From Dermanyssus gallinae (taxonomy: Eukaryota; Arthropoda; Arachnida; Mesostigmata; Dermanyssidae), in NCBI GenBank assembly GCA_003439945.1, contig QVRM01001057.1, forward strand, positions 124,001 through 188,000: DNA of 64,000 nucleotides. The letters run 5' to 3'. Below, in pieces: positions 11,138 through 22,350 of the stretch (the first letter of the stretch is position 1; each line of letters opens with the position of its first letter). Under the pieces are notes generated by a model. The model saw nothing but the letters and a program-made list of their open reading frames with translations. It was not told where the DNA came from and did no database searches. The position numbers and the translations under genes were made by a program.

Positions 11138-11228
11138 GTCTCTATCTCTAGCAGTGTGGGACTCGACCCCAACGGTTGGATGTTACTCCGTTGAGACCCA
11201 TACCCACTAAACGCACCTCCCCCCTTAA
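11138..11228 (-). other. tRNA-like segment in LINE 3' UTR
   Basis: On the minus strand a B-box-like GGGTCGAGTCCC (11158-11170 region) lies about 40 nt after an A-box-like TTTAGTGGGTATGG. Between them CAACGG and CCGTTG can pair as a stem. The acceptor stem is not convincing. It may be a SINE-like module within the LINE tail or a separate SINE sharing the A-tail. Confidence 0.4.
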
Positions 11229-11302
11229 GCTTCACTCTCTGATAGCCCAGATCTTCATAAAAACAGTACTATGGACTATCAGGAGAAGTGGCGAGCGCCC
11301 TT

Positions 11303-13362
11303 TCAGATCAATTGGCTGGGGTCGCCCAGAGGATCCAGCACTTGTCTAACACCGGCAAGCCCGTTTTCTCCGAGCTGCACTTCTCCATGAATGCTTTCAG
11401 GTTGAAACCGCAGTTGTGCCTGTCTTTCTTTGCACTTTTCATGTTTCTCATGGAGGACTTCTTTTGCCGTCGCTGCTCCCAGTTTCCAGGCCTGCTCACT
11501 GGAGACAATGTATTCTGTGAACTTTATTAAGCTGGACCGAGGTGGGTCGCTGACCTCGTGGTGTGGGTCTCCCTCCCTGGCCCATTTCACTCGGACGAGT
11601 CTGCTTGCCCTTAACCGCGCAGACTCCCAGGCCGAGCACTGTAGCAGTGTGTGACCTGGAGTGTCCTCATGTGCCTCTTGGCAGAATACGCATATCGGCG
11701 ACAAGGCCTTTCCAATTCGGGACAAATACGAGTTAAAGTTTCCGTGTCCTGTGAGGATTTGGGTGAGGTGATAGGTGAGGTCTCCCCCAGGCCTCTCTAT
11801 CCATGCCTTGATATCTGGCAGCAGTACGCGCAGGGATCCTCCAGGGCCCCCGGGGGGGATGGCGTCCCACTCCTCCTGCCATGTCTTAATTGTGTTGTTT
11901 CTCTCGCTGTCTTTTTCCGTTTGGGTAGGGGAACCTAATTCCCATAGTCGCTTCCTTTCGAGTGCCTTAAGATACCAGGGAATCGACCCTGCAAGCACCA
12001 GAGCAGCATTTGTGCTGACTGTGCGGTACCCCTGGATTACCCTCAGGGCTGCCACCCTCTGGGTCCTCCGTAGAATCTGTTTCGCTTTCTTCGTCTTGAG
12101 AGTTGCTCTCACCCAAACTGGCGCTCCAAATAATGCAATTGATTCCGCGACCGTCATTAGCAGTGCCCTTGTGCGGGCCCGGGGGCCATGGATGTTCGGC
12201 AGAATCTTGGCTATAGCACACACTGCCTTGGCTGCTTTTGTCGTTGCCTTTTTTATGTGGCTGAGGCCATTCATCGCAGTATCCAGTGTGACCCCGAGAT
12301 AGCGGACCTCCTTTACAATTTTAATATCCTCGCCGTCAAGCTGTAGAGTGAGTGGACGGATCTTCTTTCTCCCTGTGAGGAGTATTGCTTCGCTCTTTTC
12401 AGGGGCAAGTCTGAGTCCCGCTGCGCTCATCCACTCTGACGTTAGGTAAACAGCTTTATTCATATTTAGTTCAAGTTCGTCGGCAGTTTTAGCCTGCACG
12501 ACTATCGCCAGGTCGTCGGCATAGGCTACTGTGTCCACTCTTTTGGGCAGGCCTGTCAGACGGAGGACGTCGTCGTAAGCCAAATTCCAGAGAAGTGGGC
12601 CAAGTATAGACCCCTGCGGGACCCCGGCTGTCATTTGGAAGCTGACCTGGCCGTTGACAACTGTTCGTGCTTTAAGGTAGCTAGAAATTACATTTACCAG
12701 ATACGAGGGGACTTTTTTTCGTATCAGTGTGTCCAGAATTGTTTTCCATGGTAGACTGTTGAAGGCGTTCTTAACGTCTAGAAGAGCGACTAGGAGGAGC
12801 TGCCGTGTCTGTATAGTGGAACTTCGTAACGAATCCGCCCTACTTGCAACGCGTTGTATTGCAGTTAGGACTGACCGGTTCTTGCGGAAGCCGTATTGTG
12901 TGTCCGAAAGCAGGCCGTGTTCCTCTGCGAAGAGCCTCAGTCTTTCTTCAATTATGGCCTCGTATCCTTTTGCCAGCGCACTCAGCAGGCATATCGGTCG
13001 GTATCCCCCGTTTCCCTTGGGAATGAGGACGACTTCAGCACGCTTCCAGGATAGCGGAAAAGTGCCGCTTTTGAGTAGGACATTGAAAAAGTCCGCAACT
13101 ATCTCAGAGCGCTCTGTAAAGAGAAGTTTCACTGCCTCAGGGGGAACCCCGTCTGGTCCGGGGGCTTTTCCGGTCTTTTGCCTGTGAGCTGCGCGTAGAA
13201 CCTCGTGTGGTTCAATAGACGGAAACTCGGCCTCACCTTCCAGCCCGGGAATGTTCTCATAAATTGCCCTTTCGAAAGGTGCGTGGGTCGGGAACAGCTT
13301 AGTTAGTACCGTCTTGGTTTGCTGTTCGTCCAGGGAAACAGGGGTCTTTTTTTTATTACCCC
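11303..13362 (-). CDS. LINE ORF2, reverse transcriptase part
   Basis: Encodes the RT and C-terminal parts of ORF2; the protein acts in target-primed reverse transcription of LINE RNA. Upstream of residue 1 of the 609-residue open frame that begins at 13132, the same frame stays open back to about 13362 and includes KTGKAPGPDGVPPEAV, the entry to the RT fingers. Within that 609-residue frame: YRPICLLSALAK near 44-55, LLDVKNAFNSL (catalytic Asp 119), AGVPQGSILGPLLWN near 169-183, and YADD at 204-207 (12512-12523) with both catalytic Asp. A Cys/His motif (C481, C484, H494, C499) follows, as in R1-type proteins. The stop is at 11303-11305. It is out of frame with the endonuclease part, so it cannot be translated from the ORF2 start without a frameshift. 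Confidence 0.92.
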
Positions 13363-14435
13363 CTGACTATCTTGTAAGGTTTTCCCCAGGGATCGTCCTC
13401 GACCTCGTTGAGGAGCTTTCTATGGCCGCTAGTCTTACTGTCGGCTATGGCTTGCTTAAGTAAGGCCCGGCTTCTTCTATACTCTTGCAATTCTTGATTG
13501 CGTGCGTCTGCGTCTCGTTGTTTCAGTTTGAGAGCACGCCTTGCTTTGCAGCACTCTTTTCGTTTGTCTGCGATCTCCTGCGTCCACCAATATTTAGGCG
13601 GGACGTTCCCTCGCCTGGGGTGAGCGCTGTTGGTACACGTAGTCTTGCACACCTCTACAAGGAGTGCTTGTAGATCTTCTGCAGTTATGTGGGGGCTGGA
13701 TAGGGCTTTTATTTTCCTCCCGAGTTCTTTCTTGAACCTTGACTCGTTTGTGAGTCTGAATCGCTTCTTAAGGGGAGGAACTGATCGAAAGTTTTGAATT
13801 CTCAGTCGAGTCTCAATGCAGAAATGGTCGCTCAGGTTTTCCTCGTCCACTAAAACCTTCCAGCTTATAACTTTTGGCGCGAGGATGTCGTTACATAACG
13901 TGATATCCACGTAAGACTCGCTGCCGTGGCGGTGAAAAGTAGCTTCTTTTCCGTCGTTTAATACTTGAAGATCGAGTGATGCTGCCCATTCTAGTAGAGT
14001 TCTGCCCCTTTTATCGGCTCGAGGTGATCCCCAGACTTCTGACGCTGAGTTAAAATCCCCGGTTATTAGCACTCCATTTCCGGTTTTCGTGTCGCGTATC
14101 GATTCTGCGAGGTCATCTAGGAAGCGCTCGAAATCTTCGTGCAAGCAGTTGGGGCTGATGTAGGCCGAATATATTCTGCCGACTTCTTTTACTTCGATCC
14201 AGCAAAACCCATTTCCGTGTCCTCTCTCAAGCACTTGCACATTCTGTTTAGTTATGATCGCTGTGTCTAGCATAGGGTCTTTGTCCCAAGTCTCTGATTC
14301 TTTGGTTTTCCTTCTGTTGGGTTCGCTAAGGGCCATCACATCAGTTTTTCTTCTCCATGCTATTTCTTCTATCATATCATGGGCCGGCCTGCTTCTGTTG
14401 CAGTTGGCCTGAATTATGCTAATTTCACTAATCAT
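13356..14435 (-). CDS. LINE ORF2, endonuclease part, ends at frameshift
   Basis: 359 residues of an APE-type endonuclease that would nick the target DNA. Visible motifs: N11 and N13 in QANCNRSR, E38 in LSEPN, Y92 in AYISPN, GDFN at 126-129, D177 in YVDITL, and SDH at 202-204, so the catalytic set appears complete. The ATG (14433-14435) overlaps the ORF1 stop. The frame runs into TAA at 13356-13358 directly after a run of five G (minus strand, 13359-13363), and RT coding continues at once in the +1 frame. A one-base indel in the G-run, an assembly error, or less likely a programmed shift could explain this. Confidence 0.9.
   Translation of the reverse strand: MISEISIIQANCNRSRPAHDMIEEIAWRRKTDVMALSEPNRRKTKESETWDKDPMLDTAIITKQNVQVLERGHGNGFCWIEVKEVGRIYSAYISPNCLHEDFERFLDDLAESIRDTKTGNGVLITGDFNSASEVWGSPRADKRGRTLLEWAASLDLQVLNDGKEATFHRHGSESYVDITLCNDILAPKVISWKVLVDEENLSDHFCIETRLRIQNFRSVPPLKKRFRLTNESRFKKELGRKIKALSSPHITAEDLQALLVEVCKTTCTNSAHPRRGNVPPKYWWTQEIADKRKECCKARRALKLKQRDADARNQELQEYRRSRALLKQAIADSKTSGHRKLLNEVEDDPWGKPYKIVRG
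14432..14435 (-). promoter_or_regulatory. ATGA stop/start overlap between ORF1 and ORF2
   Basis: The minus strand reads ATGA: the ORF2 ATG is 14435-14433 and the ORF1 TGA is 14434-14432. Such overlaps are known in R1-clade LINEs and fit termination-reinitiation as the way ORF2 is translated from a bicistronic RNA. That mechanism is inferred here. Confidence 0.85.
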
Positions 14436-16636
14436 TTTTGTGCGGAGGAGTCGCGCTGGGCCGAAATTCTAGCCGCGCCCTTGGGCCCCTGTGTCCTCCA
14501 TTCGTTAGGTCCTTTTGAGCCAGTGGCAAGAGCCTGTTGTTCGGTCGTAGGCTCCTCGTTCTTCTTATTTGGCTCTGCATGCCCTGTCTTGTCCCTGCTA
14601 GCTTGCCTCACAGTTTGGCGCTCCTGCATCTTAGTTTTAAGAAGTTGGAGATATTTGGGGCATGCTGTAGATCTAGCTCTGTGGCCCTCGTCGTTGCATA
14701 CGTAGCATTTAGGAAGTACCGCTTTACAGTCACGGGCTAGATGGTCCTCCTGCCCACAGCGGTAGCATTTCTGCTTATCTGCCTTCTTGTTTTTACATGC
14801 AAAGGCCGTGTGCCCGATTTCATGGCAGTTGTAGCACGTGGGCAGGGTTATCCATTCCTCGACTCTACAACTGCTTCCTCCGACGGTCACGATCTTCTTC
14901 AGTAGGATTCTGCGGGCTTCAGTCCTTGGTAAGGTGACCAAGCACTGCCAACTGCCTCTGTTCTTAGTAGCCCTGGGAGCTTCCGTGCGAATCTTGGTAG
15001 ACTCTTGGAGCTTCAGTATCTTTCGAATGTCCTGTTCTATAGAAAGCGCCGTAAGTAGCGGGCTGATTCCCCAAAGGACAACAGTTGCTGTAGGGCCGCT
15101 GTACTGCCTAGTGTCGACCTCTCCGCCCGTCTTTTGTCTGAGGACCTCTGCAAACGTTGTGCTGCTGCCTGGGCTTTTTTCTTCAACTCTTAGGATGATG
15201 TCCCCTCCCTTATTAGTAATGACCGTCCCTATTTTTACCCCGCTATTCGCCGTGTTGACTAGTGGGCGCATTTTTTCAATCATGTCTTCTGACGAAGAGC
15301 CTGCAACAGGTCTGATCCTAACAGAAATATATTCCTTCTGCCCTCTCCGCGAAGTTGCCTCGACATCGTGTTGGCGCGGCACACGTCCTTCTCGGGTGAT
15401 GTCGACTTTACACCCTATCTTCCTACAGCATGCTTCTACTGCATTTCTTATGGTGGGTCCTCCCCATTGTGGAGAAATGTACAAAGCCATTGGGTTTTGA
15501 GAGCCAATGTTGTGTCCTTTTTCTAGCGTCTTGTGAAGAGCTGCTAGGAAGCCAAGTGGCATTTCCTCTAGGCCGACAGCGCCCACCACTAGTATGCTAG
15601 TCGACGTAGCAGACGCCTCAGCTTTCTGCTCCTCGGGTTCATCTGGGTTTTCTAGCTCGAGCTGGGCGCTATTTCTGAGGATTGCGACTCCTCCTGCCCG
15701 TAGAGACGCCGCTTTTTCCGCCATCGGGAATTGCCCTGTAAGTTTCTTGAGCAGAGACTTGTCCTTTTCGGAGCCTTTCGTAATAAGCATTACCCTGATA
15801 TCACGTAAGGTAGTGATGTTGTCCGTAGTGAGACCAGTAGTCTTGTACATAGACAGCGGCCACTCCTTCTTGATGAGGTCTATTAGACCTTCGGGTGTTG
15901 CCGTTTCGGCCATCTGCTCCTCGAGGTGTTTCGTCTTGACCATCTCGATCTGTTCCTTTTCTAGCTTTTCCTGACAGGCTTTGCATCGTAGCTCTGCCGC
16001 GGGTGGGGTGCTCGATGAGGGCCGTACCTCTTTCTGGGCGGCTAGTCTCTGCAACTCTAAGGTGAGAGCCGCGGCTTTTTCCTTCCAGCTCTCAGCTACC
16101 TTTGTGAGGTCTTGCGTACGTGCGGCATTCTCGTCGGCTTGCTTCCGGAGAATTGCTTTCTCCTCCCCCGTTTCCTTTTTGGATTTCTTCAGTTCCCATA
16201 CCGCCTTATCTAGGCGTGTGATAGCGGCCTTAATATCCACCTGCGTGGTTTTGTGCTTATCTTTTAGTGCCTTGAGGTGTTCTGTAACTGCCTCCAGGTC
16301 TTCTAGAGCTCTGTCCTCCTTGTTCGGAGAGGGCTCATTTTCATCGGAAGACTTCCTGGCAGCCTTGGTCCTGCTGGTCGAGCGGGCTCGGCTGCCATCA
16401 GCCTCCTTCGAGTCTTCTGGCGTGGTTGCCATCAGTCTCTTTCGTTGTCCTCTTGCGCTTGCCGCATCTCTGTAGTCATCGTCGCCCTCGATATCGCGAT
16501 CCGAGTCAGCATCCAGGTCCGTGGCAGATTCAGCCTCTGCTATCTTGTCGGCCTTAATTTTGGCTGCCTCCGTCTGCTGTCCCCGTTCAGAAGAGTCTTC
16601 ATCAGGGGACACGCCTGGACCCCTGAACGGGTCCAT
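14432..16636 (-). CDS. LINE ORF1, gag-like nucleic-acid-binding protein
   Basis: 734 residues, uninterrupted from an ATG at 16636-16634. ORF1 proteins of this type coat the LINE RNA and form the ribonucleoprotein. Residues 1-110 are acidic and then basic and disordered-looking. About 108-200 is rich in Lys, Glu and Leu in a heptad-like pattern and is a likely coiled coil. The middle (about 340-590) is probably folded, with an RRM-like fold possible before the knuckles. Three zinc knuckles follow: CYNCHEIGHTAFAC (601-614), CYRCGQEDHLARDC (624-637), and a third at 644-659 with six instead of four residues between His and the last Cys. The C-tail is basic and polar. Being open over 2.2 kb, it is probably recently functional. 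Confidence 0.92.
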   Translation of the reverse strand: MDPFRGPGVSPDEDSSERGQQTEAAKIKADKIAEAESATDLDADSDRDIEGDDDYRDAASARGQRKRLMATTPEDSKEADGSRARSTSRTKAARKSSDENEPSPNKEDRALEDLEAVTEHLKALKDKHKTTQVDIKAAITRLDKAVWELKKSKKETGEEKAILRKQADENAARTQDLTKVAESWKEKAAALTLELQRLAAQKEVRPSSSTPPAAELRCKACQEKLEKEQIEMVKTKHLEEQMAETATPEGLIDLIKKEWPLSMYKTTGLTTDNITTLRDIRVMLITKGSEKDKSLLKKLTGQFPMAEKAASLRAGGVAILRNSAQLELENPDEPEEQKAEASATSTSILVVGAVGLEEMPLGFLAALHKTLEKGHNIGSQNPMALYISPQWGGPTIRNAVEACCRKIGCKVDITREGRVPRQHDVEATSRRGQKEYISVRIRPVAGSSSEDMIEKMRPLVNTANSGVKIGTVITNKGGDIILRVEEKSPGSSTTFAEVLRQKTGGEVDTRQYSGPTATVVLWGISPLLTALSIEQDIRKILKLQESTKIRTEAPRATKNRGSWQCLVTLPRTEARRILLKKIVTVGGSSCRVEEWITLPTCYNCHEIGHTAFACKNKKADKQKCYRCGQEDHLARDCKAVLPKCYVCNDEGHRARSTACPKYLQLLKTKMQERQTVRQASRDKTGHAEPNKKNEEPTTEQQALATGSKGPNEWRTQGPKGAARISAQRDSSAQK

Positions 16637-16817
16637 ATATATGTATATTTTTTTTCCTTCCCCTTTTCTCTCTATTTTCTTCTCTATTTATTTATTTGGT
16701 TTATCTATTATTTTAATAAATTTTGTTTCCCTTTTTTTCCCTCTCCCTTTTGTATCATACGATGTCAAATTATATTTTGAACCCAATACAATTCAGATTA
16801 TAAAAAAAAAAAAAAAA

Positions 16818-16912
16818 TCCACCGCTGGAGATTGAACTCAGACCGGTCTTGCTTAGGCCGGTACTGTAGTCGCCGACGCAACCACTCTGCTATCCACTCC
16901 CTGTGGACGACA
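16818..16912 (-). other. tRNA-like sequence upstream of the LINE
   Basis: On the minus strand: A-box-like TAGCAGAGTGG, an anticodon-arm-like stem (CCGG...CCGG around CCTAAGCAAGA), and B-box-like AGTTCAATCTCC. It ends GGTGGA and is followed by a T-run of about 16 (A-run on plus, 16802-16817) that could act as a Pol III terminator. The acceptor strands do not pair well, so a SINE head or a decayed tRNA is more likely than a functional tRNA. Confidence 0.5.
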
Positions 16913-17353
16913 GCGCTTCCACAGGCGTTCGATCACTGTTCGCGGCGGCTTGCCGTGTGTCAATAATTATATGATGGCTTATATACACAGTTATTTATGT
17001 ACACAGTAAGCTATATACATATACACAGTAGGCTTAATGCATATACACATGCAGGAAGCCGCGCCAGTCTGTACTACCGATCGGCTAGAGTCACTGCTCG
17101 ATCGATAGGCGACGTTCGAATTTCGAACGCCTCGAACACATACACTTCTCCTTTGGGAAGCAAAAAAACAACAAAAGTCAAGTTTGTCACAGTACCTTTG
17201 CAGTAATTACTAATCGCGTTGAACTCCCTACCACTAAGGCCGTCGAGTGCAATTGGTCAGCCTGTTACAGGCCTCAGGTTCCTGCACTCTTCGACCAAGT
17301 TTTACGGAGCTAAGCCAAACGCGACCGCACCCAACAGCTGATAGAGAGCCCCT
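16913..17353. other. Non-coding DNA, nothing recognised
   Basis: CA- and TA-containing sequence without long frames. Ends at the large TA block. Confidence 0.5.
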
Positions 17354-18765
<1,412 letters not shown>

Positions 18766-19157
18766 GCTTTTTTTTTCGTAAGGCTAATGCCCGTGCACGT
18801 TTTTTTTCATGCTATGGGTGATTTTTAATCCACTCCGGCATTAACCTTGTCTGAATTAAAAAAAAATATTTTGGAGCTGACTCTCAGCCAAGATTTAACG
18901 TTCATGGGACAGCTTTGCGCATTGCTTCACAGACGGACCCCCATAAATGCAAATGTTCAACAGTGGGGCTCGAACCCGCGCACCTATGTGTCTCCTCCGG
19001 TCGCGAGGCGCAGAAGTATGCCACCACGCCACCGGGCTCGACACCTCGTCTAAATTAAAAACCATGAAAACCAATTTAAGAGTGGCCGGTCTGGGTCTCG
19101 AACCCAAGCCTCCCGAATGCAAGGCAAAGGCTTTGCCACTAAGCCATTTTGCTTACA
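18766..19157 (-). mobile_element. SINE-A copy 2, interrupted by SINE-B
   Basis: Minus-strand SINE-A. Its head and first part of the body lie at 19045-19157 (B box GGTTCGAGACC on the minus strand). Its 3' part at 18766-18860 carries AATGCCGGAGTGGAT, GCATGAAA and CCTTACGAAAA. The two halves are separated by SINE-B copy 3, and joining them restores the order seen in copies 1, 3 and 4. Confidence 0.85.
18861..19044 (-). mobile_element. SINE-B copy 3, nested in SINE-A
   Basis: Full-length minus-strand SINE-B, 5' end GTCGAGCCCGGTGGCGTGG, B box GGTTCGAGCCC, tail GGCTGAGAGTCAGC. It is flanked by imperfect duplications of SINE-A sequence: CCTTGTCTGAATTAAAAA on the left and CCTCGTCTAAATTAAAAA on the right. 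The host SINE-A was therefore present first. Confidence 0.88.
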
Positions 19158-20471
19158 TTTTCTCGATCCTCCTCCCCTCTCTCTCTCTCTCTCGCTCGCT
19201 GTTTCTGTCCTTGTATTTGCTGATGTTTTCTCGCATCCCTGACCACCGCCATTTCCGATCAATCAACTCAGGTCTTCATTCGTTCATTCGTCGTTTAAAC
19301 ACCACCGCAAACGTTGGAGTATAGGATGTAGTCTAGCGTAACGTGCGTAGAAAGTCACCTCCGGTGTCTGTGCGATTTGCAGGCAACACTGAGTCTGAAC
19401 AGTGAAGATGCACACAGTGTGAGGGATGGGACAGTGGGGGGGGGGGGGGGGGTGTCCGTTTGCCGTGGTCGTTTTGCACTTCGCGCCATAATGTGCTAGA
19501 TCCAATAACTGAAGGCGCTGCGGGGGTGGCGACAGCAACGATCTTCGAGGCGACGACCCCTCGACGACCCCCCCCTTGTACTCGCTACATATGGAGCACG
19601 CTGTGACATGGTCAGCGTAACACGCTCGCGAAGGCTTAGAATAGCTTCATCGCGATGAATATCCAAGCGGCTCTATGGCTATTGGATTTTTGGTGGGCTG
19701 GCCTCCTTCAAAATGATGAAGGAACGTAAAATGAGTGCGGTACGTCTAGGTCTACGCTCCGGTTCGGTGAAAATTCGGTTGCCCAACCGTACACTTTTTT
19801 AGGAGGTGATTATCCTCCGTCCCCTACGGTGCTTGGAGCCGCCGTGGACCGCCCAGGTCTAAGGCCCTACCATCCACCACCACTACCACACAGGTTTGTC
19901 TCGCGTTCCTGCTGCCCCTCGAGTTGCACAAGCACAAGTCGGCTGCGGCTGCGTTTTCTTTCACTGGCGCTGCACGACGCTAGCCAACTTCCTGTCAAAC
20001 AAGTTCGGTCTGAAACTATGTCTCACCCCGTCGGTTGTGTGCAACCGAAAAAGAAATGTACTGTAAATCACCGAAACGGTTCATATGTATGTATACACAT
20101 AACATATTATAGAATCACCTTTCATATTACATAAAGGGCGTGTGTGCTAAAATGCATCATAGTCATACGTGTAGTGCAAGAGTAACGTAACTAGTTGCTA
20201 AATAGACGAATGCTATTTAAAATTGCATGCATCATGCAAATAATTCGTTTATGAGCTCATAACGGGTCGCCAGGGATTTTGGGGTCGCTGACTCCTTAGG
20301 TTATTGGAGCATATATACAAAAAAGTGTGTCAGCAATTCACATTTTGTTAGCTGACGTATGGATGCATGTAGAGGGGTAGGCATCGCAGAGGGGTGTTTT
20401 CCTCCTCCGTAGAAGCCGCATCCATGCAGCCGCCTTTTGATTAATGACAACGAATGAACGTTGTTATTACC
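19158..20471. other. Non-coding DNA with G-run and a weak repeat copy
   Basis: A CT tract at 19176-19195, a run of 17 G at 19436-19452, and near 19793-19835 a short sequence (TATCCTCCGTCCCCTACGG) shared with the repeat at 53890-54000. No recognised gene. Confidence 0.5.
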
Positions 20472-20575
20472 GCACTGTACCTTTATTATGACCTAGCAGG
20501 CACGTCCTTGTAACCAGCCTTGTTACCTTAATCAGCTTATTCGGGTAGATGGCCGAGTATATTGTGAACCTCCCC
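20472..20575 (+). repeat. Unnamed interspersed repeat D, copy 1
   Basis: About 104 bp, roughly 94% identical by eye to 22450-22553 in the same orientation. It starts GCACTGTACCTTTATTATGA and ends TGTGAACCTCCCCC. Not recognised. Confidence 0.85.
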
Positions 20576-20731
20576 CATTTCCTGCGACATAACAACATAA
20601 ATACCCATGAACTGGCCGGAACGCGCAATCAGTGATGCTGTATCGTAAAGCACATTATAGGATTCCCCATAGTATACAGGCTGTTGATTGCCTTATTGGC
20701 TATTATGTGGTACATCAATACCATTAAAATG

Positions 20732-20784
<53 letters not shown>
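20732..20784. repeat. (TA)n microsatellite
   Basis: About 53 bp of TA with one early AT slip. Confidence 0.95.
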
Positions 20785-20787
<3 letters not shown>

Positions 20788-20925
20788 TAATACATATTTA
20801 CTATCACTTGATGAACAAACAATTATATATAGGAAGAATTATACAAAGAAAGATTAAATTTAACCAGAAGCTTTCATGATAAGAGGTAAACGTCTAACAT
20901 ACAACAGACATTAGCAATACAAAGC

Positions 20926-20966
<41 letters not shown>

Positions 20967-20970
20967 TATT
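20926..20970. repeat. A-run followed by (TA)n
   Basis: 19 A followed directly by 26 bp of TA, the configuration left by poly(A) tails of retroposons in this window. No element is recognisable upstream. Confidence 0.85.
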
Positions 20971-22049
20971 ACCGCTACGTATTCATAGGCAAAGGTAGTT
21001 TTATATATTGCTTGCCTACACTGAGGTCTGTCCATGCATTTGCGTCTAACGCTTTACTTCACGAAACTATCACAGCATTAACAAGATGCATAGCACCTCC
21101 CTGTTCAGAGTACCCACAGTGAGCGAAAATGTATTCTTCCGCGTCTTCTGAAGCACAGAACAAAAAACTATTTTGTCTCTTCCTAATAGAAATAGTAGCA
21201 GAAATAATCATAATGCTAATAAAAGTAATATACAGAAATAATGATAAAAAATAGAAATAATGATTGTTAAGCATTTCAAACGTACCAAAAGCAATTTGAT
21301 GCGTGTGCCATACTGGCCAACCTGTGTCATACGTACCAAAGATACGTATGACGCAGAGCAAGCAAAGGGCTTGTTCTACATAGTTCTCACTCTGCGAGCC
21401 ACTAGCGAGCCGTTTTATGGACACCGACTTCCTTTATGCAGAAAACATCGGCTATATACAACAGTCAAAACTGGAATCGAAGTCTAGATATAATAATGCC
21501 TGACTTATAACGATAACCGAGGCAAAGAAAATGATGAAGCGGTCATTTCTGCCTGATATCCCGGTGACCGTAGGATTTCATGATCTCTTTAGGAGCCGGG
21601 CTATAATCACTAATGTTGGCAGAGGCCTTCTCGACGAAGATACTTTGTCCGCATGTTGGTGTCACCGGCGTCAGGAAAGAAGTTGCTAAAAGAAGGATTG
21701 TCGCGGAACTAGTATTCACACAGACCGACAGAGTAATCCTTCGGCTCAACAGGATCCCACCAGCTGAGATCTTCCTCGCGTGCAGCTCTTATGCTGCATA
21801 TCGGCCCTGCAATGTATTGTTCTAGATGACAACGTCTGGGACATATAGCTGCATATTGTAGGAAATATTACAATTCTGTGCAAGTGAACGTGTTAAGTTT
21901 CAGCCTAGAACAGCCCTGGTCTGTAGGAAAGAATATCGCGCAAGCAATGTGGGTAGTCCCGTCATTTTGCGATAGATTTAAAAACAGCAAACTGTGCAAT
22001 GTTCCCCATGGTTAAAACTATTCGTTTGTGTCCAATTTATGTATACTAG
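20971..22049. other. Non-coding DNA with a possible retroelement 3' fragment
   Basis: Mostly featureless. A block near 21885-21920 (TTTCAGCCTAGAACAG, CTGGTCTG) matches 26968-26997, which covers the 3' end of the retroelement remnant there, so a short 3' tail of that element may sit here on the minus strand. Confidence 0.4.
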
Positions 22050-22054
22050 AATAA

Positions 22055-22165
22055 TTTTCTTTTTAAGAAAGTTGTTTTTAATTCTAGACCATCCTCTGTC
22101 CCCAACGGGCCTGGAACCGACTGTGAGGTATATCTTCAATGCACCAAGGCCAGGACATGTTTATA
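22055..22165 (+). repeat. Unnamed interspersed repeat E, copy 1
   Basis: Matches the reverse complement of about 53890-54000: TTTTTAATTCTAGAC, ATCCTCTGTCCCCAACGGGC, and GGTATATCTTCAATGCACC. Not recognised. Confidence 0.75.
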
Positions 22166-22197
22166 TCTAGGGCTTCCCCAACAGTCCTTGTGGCAGC

Positions 22198-22350
22198 TTG
22201 GCCGCTGACTCTCAGCATTTTGGTTTATCATCTATTTTAATTGAGCATCGCTCAAAGAAAATTTGATCAACAACAGGGATTAAACCGGCGACACCCCGGT
22301 AGATGACAACCATGACTAGCGCTCTAGTCCCCTAGGTCACGCCACCAAAA
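22198..22350 (-). mobile_element. SINE-C copy 1 (tRNA-derived, degenerate)
   Basis: The minus strand reads GGTGGCGTGACCTAGGGGAC (A-box region), then CGGTTTAATCCC as B box, then about 90 nt of body, and ends GCTGAGAGTCAGCGGC. That last hairpin is also the tail of SINE-B, although the bodies differ. Confidence 0.65.

Larger units (their letters stand above)
11089..16800 (-). mobile_element. R1-clade-type LINE, nearly complete
   Basis: A minus-strand element of about 5.7 kb: an A-rich 5' leader (16637 to about 16800), ORF1 (14432-16636), ORF2 (11303-14435, split by one frameshift), a 3' UTR of about 200 bp and a 16-nt poly(A) tail (T-run 11089-11104). The R1-clade call rests on ORF1 with coiled coil and three CCHC knuckles, ORF2 opening with an IIQANCNRSRPAHD-type endonuclease start, RT motif YADDLAIV, and a C-terminal Cys/His motif before AW. 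Coding GC looks higher than in the flanks. The 5' boundary is approximate and I could not find a target-site duplication. Only one clear disablement was found, so it is probably young. Confidence 0.88.

Noticed and set aside
11303..14435. Host endonuclease and RT genes
   Set aside because: Domain order, overlap with a gag-like ORF1, the 3' poly(A) tail and LINE-specific motifs show a retrotransposon, not host genes.
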